Shown here piece after piece: positions 6,647-8,742 of a stretch of 8,742 nt of DNA. The translations under genes and the position numbers were made by a program. Each line of letters opens with the position of its first letter. Position 1 is the first letter of the stretch. The notes under the pieces are model-generated. The model saw nothing but the letters and a program-made list of their open reading frames with translations. It ran no database searches and was not told the DNA's origin. The stretch covers positions 4,263 through 13,004 of the forward strand of contig JAGWBF010000067.1 of assembly GCA_021296025.1 (NCBI GenBank), written 5' to 3'. The stretch is from Dehalococcoidia bacterium (GTDB taxonomy: Bacteria; Chloroflexota; Dehalococcoidia; Lucifugimonadales; JAGWBF01).

Positions 6647-7178
6647 GCAGGGTTTTCTTGGCATAGGCTCCGAGCCTGCCCGTGTAAGGGTAAGGAAGCT
6701 TCCACCTTCTGAACATGCAGCTTCCACAGCCATGGAGGTGGTGAACAAGCTGCTGTCCACCGCCGGGGCGCGCACCTTGGCGACCCTCAGGGTAGCCAGG
6801 GATCCCGACACTGGCGGTCCCATCGTGGACATCACCGGCGAAGACTCAGGTCTTCTCATAGGTCGCCAGGGAGAGACCCTGCGGGCGCTGCAGTTCCTGG
6901 TGAACACCCTTGTGCGAAAGCGGATGCAGCAGGAGTCGGTGCGGGTGGTGTTGGATATAGAGCGATACAGGGAACGACGCCACAACTCCCTTCGGGAGCT
7001 GGCTTTCCGCGTGGCTGACCGGGTGGCCCAATCGGGCAAGGCTATACCCCTTGAGCCGATGCAGGCTGCTGAAAGGCGGGTGATCCACGTGGCTCTCTCA
7101 GAGCATCCCAGGGTAACCACCGAGAGCAGCGGTGTGGGCGATGGACGGCGAGTGACCATCACCCCTAAGCAAGGCTGA
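6519..7178 (+). CDS. jag: Jag/KhpB family RNA-binding protein (Jag_N-KH-R3H)
   Basis: Cytoplasmic RNA-binding protein. In Gram-positive bacteria KhpB (also called Jag or EloR) pairs with KhpA and affects cell elongation and RNA control. The 219-residue product has all three family domains. The Jag_N domain (about 7-60) includes TVEEAVEMALKEL and the GFLGIGSEPARVRV tail. A KH domain (about 80-145) contains the GxxG loop in LIGRQGETLRALQ (113-125). The C-terminal R3H domain (about 150-217) has R186-x3-H190 in AERRVIHVALSEHP. Start choice: 6519 (MIAMEMEQ) or 6528 (MEMEQ) both follow purine-rich ribosome sites; the conserved Jag_N sequence requires a start before about 6558. The gene overlaps yidC by 119-128 bases and precedes btpA by 12 bases. 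The yidC-jag pairing is widely conserved. Confidence 0.95.
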   Translation: MIAMEMEQVDRSAKTVEEAVEMALKELDANREEAEIEVLSQGKQGFLGIGSEPARVRVRKLPPSEHAASTAMEVVNKLLSTAGARTLATLRVARDPDTGGPIVDITGEDSGLLIGRQGETLRALQFLVNTLVRKRMQQESVRVVLDIERYRERRHNSLRELAFRVADRVAQSGKAIPLEPMQAAERRVIHVALSEHPRVTTESSGVGDGRRVTITPKQG

Positions 7179-7190
7179 GGCTGCGTACCG

Positions 7191-8003
7191 GTGCTCCGGG
7201 AGCTGTTCGGCACATCCAAGGTGTTCATAGGCGTGGTGCATCTGCCCCCTCTGCCGGGCTCGCCCCGGTGGAGCGGAGACCTGGATAGTGTGCTGGAGTG
7301 GGCGCGAAGGGATGCCCGGTCCCTAGCTGAAGGGGGCGTCCACGGTCTCATAGTCGAAAACTACGGCGATGTGCCCTATGTGCCCGGCAGCGTGGGGCCT
7401 CACACGGTAGCTGCCATGGCAATGGCAACCCGGGCGGTGCAGGAAGTGGTGGACCTTCCAGTGGGCATCAACATGCTGCGAAACGATCCTGTGTCGGCTA
7501 TCGCCGTGGCTGTGGCAACGGGATGCAGGTTCGTCAGGATCAACGTGCATCACGGGGTAATGGCAGCCGATGAAGGAGTAATCGAGGGGAAGGCCCATGA
7601 GACGCTGCGATATCGCAGTGCCCTGGGCGCCGATGACCAGGTCAAGATATTCACCGACCTGCTGGTTAAGCACGCAACGCCCTTGGGGACGTCCGACCTT
7701 AGCTACCTGGCCAGGGAGACGGTGGAGAGAAGCTTGGCTGACCTGCTAATCGTATCGGGCGATGCTACCGGTGAGGAAGCTTCCCTTCATGACCTGGAGG
7801 TGGTGAAGGGAGCGGTCCCCGAAGTGCCGGTGCTGGTGGGGAGCGGGCTGAACGAAGGAAACGCCCCCGGGTACTTGGCGGTGGGCGACGGAGCCATAGT
7901 GGGCACCAGCCTGAAGATGGGCGGGCACATCCACAATCCTGTGGATGTTTCGCGGGTTGCGGCATTGTCGCAGAGGTTCGCCGAAGCCCGAAATAACCCT
8001 TGA
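7191..8003 (+). CDS. BtpA/SgcQ family TIM-barrel protein
   Basis: The family is named for BtpA, needed for stable photosystem I in a cyanobacterium, but it is widespread in non-phototrophs, including E. coli SgcQ, and its biochemical reaction is not settled. The 270-residue product matches the family in length and motifs: GVVHLPPLPGSPR (14-26), EGGVHGLIVENYGD (47-60), LPVGINMLRNDP (89-100), RFVRINVHHG (113-122), LIVSGDATGE (186-195), VPVLVGSG (212-219) and GAIVGTSLK (234-242), the last being a phosphate-binding-like loop near the end of a beta/alpha barrel. No photosystem gene is nearby, so a metabolic role is more likely. The GTG at 7191 sits 12 bases after jag and just before the conserved first strand; its Shine-Dalgarno is weak. 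The stop codon is embedded in the -35 element of the 23S promoter. Confidence 0.9.
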   Translation: MLRELFGTSKVFIGVVHLPPLPGSPRWSGDLDSVLEWARRDARSLAEGGVHGLIVENYGDVPYVPGSVGPHTVAAMAMATRAVQEVVDLPVGINMLRNDPVSAIAVAVATGCRFVRINVHHGVMAADEGVIEGKAHETLRYRSALGADDQVKIFTDLLVKHATPLGTSDLSYLARETVERSLADLLIVSGDATGEEASLHDLEVVKGAVPEVPVLVGSGLNEGNAPGYLAVGDGAIVGTSLKMGGHIHNPVDVSRVAALSQRFAEARNNP

Positions 8004-8028
8004 CATGGAATTGGGGTATCCCTATAAT
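8000..8028 (+). promoter_or_regulatory. Consensus promoter for 23S rRNA
   Basis: A perfect -35 TTGACA (8000-8005) and a perfect -10 TATAAT (8023-8028) are separated by the ideal 17 bases. The predicted start is about 8034-8036, roughly 147 bases before mature 23S. The TGA in the -35 is also the btpA stop codon. No 16S or tRNA gene lies between this promoter and the 23S gene, so 23S appears to be transcribed independently of 16S. No AT-rich UP element is visible upstream. Confidence 0.9.
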
Positions 8029-8048
8029 ACCTTGAACATTATCAAGGT
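8029..8048 (+). repeat. Inverted repeat across the 23S transcription start
   Basis: ACCTTGA (8029-8035) and TCAAGGT (8042-8048) form a perfect 7-base inverted repeat with a 6-base centre, immediately after the -10. It spans the expected start site, so it could be an operator for a dimeric regulator. In RNA only part of the left arm would be transcribed unless the start is upstream of 8032, which makes a DNA role somewhat more attractive. Function is inferred. Confidence 0.5.
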
Positions 8049-8181
8049 TCGGATATGACCGAAATCTGACGATAAATACAAGCTGGGATCACCTAGGCGG
8101 CGGCTTGGGTATGCCCCAGCCGCCGTTTCGCACGTTAAAAAGAGAATAGGGGATACATCATAGTTTAGAGTTCCTAGCGTA
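8036..8181 (+). other. Pre-23S rRNA leader
   Basis: This region of about 146 bases lies between the predicted start and mature 23S and has no convincing coding frame. It holds a small stem (TTCGG/CCGAA, 8048-8063), a sequence resembling the 3' end of 16S rRNA (8082-8094), the strong GC-rich hairpin (8096-8127) and an A-rich stretch (8136-8148). I cannot identify a boxA antitermination motif. The processing stem normally formed with the 23S trailer cannot be tested because the trailer is outside the window. Confidence 0.6.
8096..8127 (+). other. GC-rich hairpin in the 23S leader
   Basis: CGGCGGC (8098-8104) pairs perfectly with GCCGCCG (8119-8125). The stem continues through T8106-A8118 and GGG/CCC, with one bulged T and a loop TATGC (8110-8114). 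Flanking G-U pairs may extend it. It is followed by only three T residues and then CGCACG, so it is not a canonical intrinsic terminator. It could be a processing structure, a remnant terminator for the btpA operon, or an attenuator overridden by rRNA antitermination. Confidence 0.65.

Positions 8182-8742
<561 letters not shown>

Noticed and set aside
8096..8135. Intrinsic terminator of the btpA operon
   Set aside because: The stem is strong but only three T residues follow, and it lies downstream of the 23S promoter, so I list it only as a hairpin.

Overview
This window looks like chromosomal housekeeping DNA from a bacterium of the Chloroflexota, most plausibly Dehalococcoidia-like. That placement is inferred from three things. 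The cluster rpmH-rnpA-yidD-yidC-jag carries an extra beta-propeller lipoprotein gene. The 23S rRNA gene starts from its own promoter with no 16S gene directly upstream. The isoleucyl-tRNA synthetase resembles the Thermus and actinobacterial type. No 16S sequence is present to confirm the taxonomy. DNA is GC-rich, genes are tightly packed, and several genes start with TTG or GTG.

Layout. On the minus strand, tlyA (3554-2799) is followed by ileS (from 2708), which runs off the left edge with about 902 residues visible. A short divergent intergenic region (3555-3640) carries a perfect TTGACA-N18-TATAAT promoter reading right, with a possible symmetric -10 for the minus strand. On the plus strand a compact presumed operon follows: rpmH (3641-3778), rnpA, yidD, a PQQ-repeat beta-propeller lipoprotein, yidC, jag/khpB and a BtpA-family gene (to 8003). 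Gaps are at most 17 bases. Two gene pairs overlap, and the yidC-jag overlap is about 120-128 bases in a different frame. A second perfect promoter (TTGACA-N17-TATAAT) overlaps the btpA stop codon. It starts a leader of about 150 bases with three inverted repeats, leading into the 5' part of 23S rRNA (8182 to the window end).

Functionally the right-hand cluster links the ribosome (L34, 23S), RNA processing (RNase P protein), membrane-protein insertion (YidD, YidC) and an RNA-binding KH/R3H protein (Jag). It also adds an extracytoplasmic propeller lipoprotein that may work with the insertase. The left-hand pair is also translational: TlyA methylates rRNA and IleRS charges tRNA-Ile.

The observations most worth a second look are the swapped class I signature in IleRS (GIHH in place of HxGH), the propeller lipoprotein inside the insertase operon, the long yidC/jag overprint, and the free-standing 23S promoter with an inverted repeat over its start site. 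No CRISPR array, insertion sequence, tRNA or obvious horizontally acquired gene was found.
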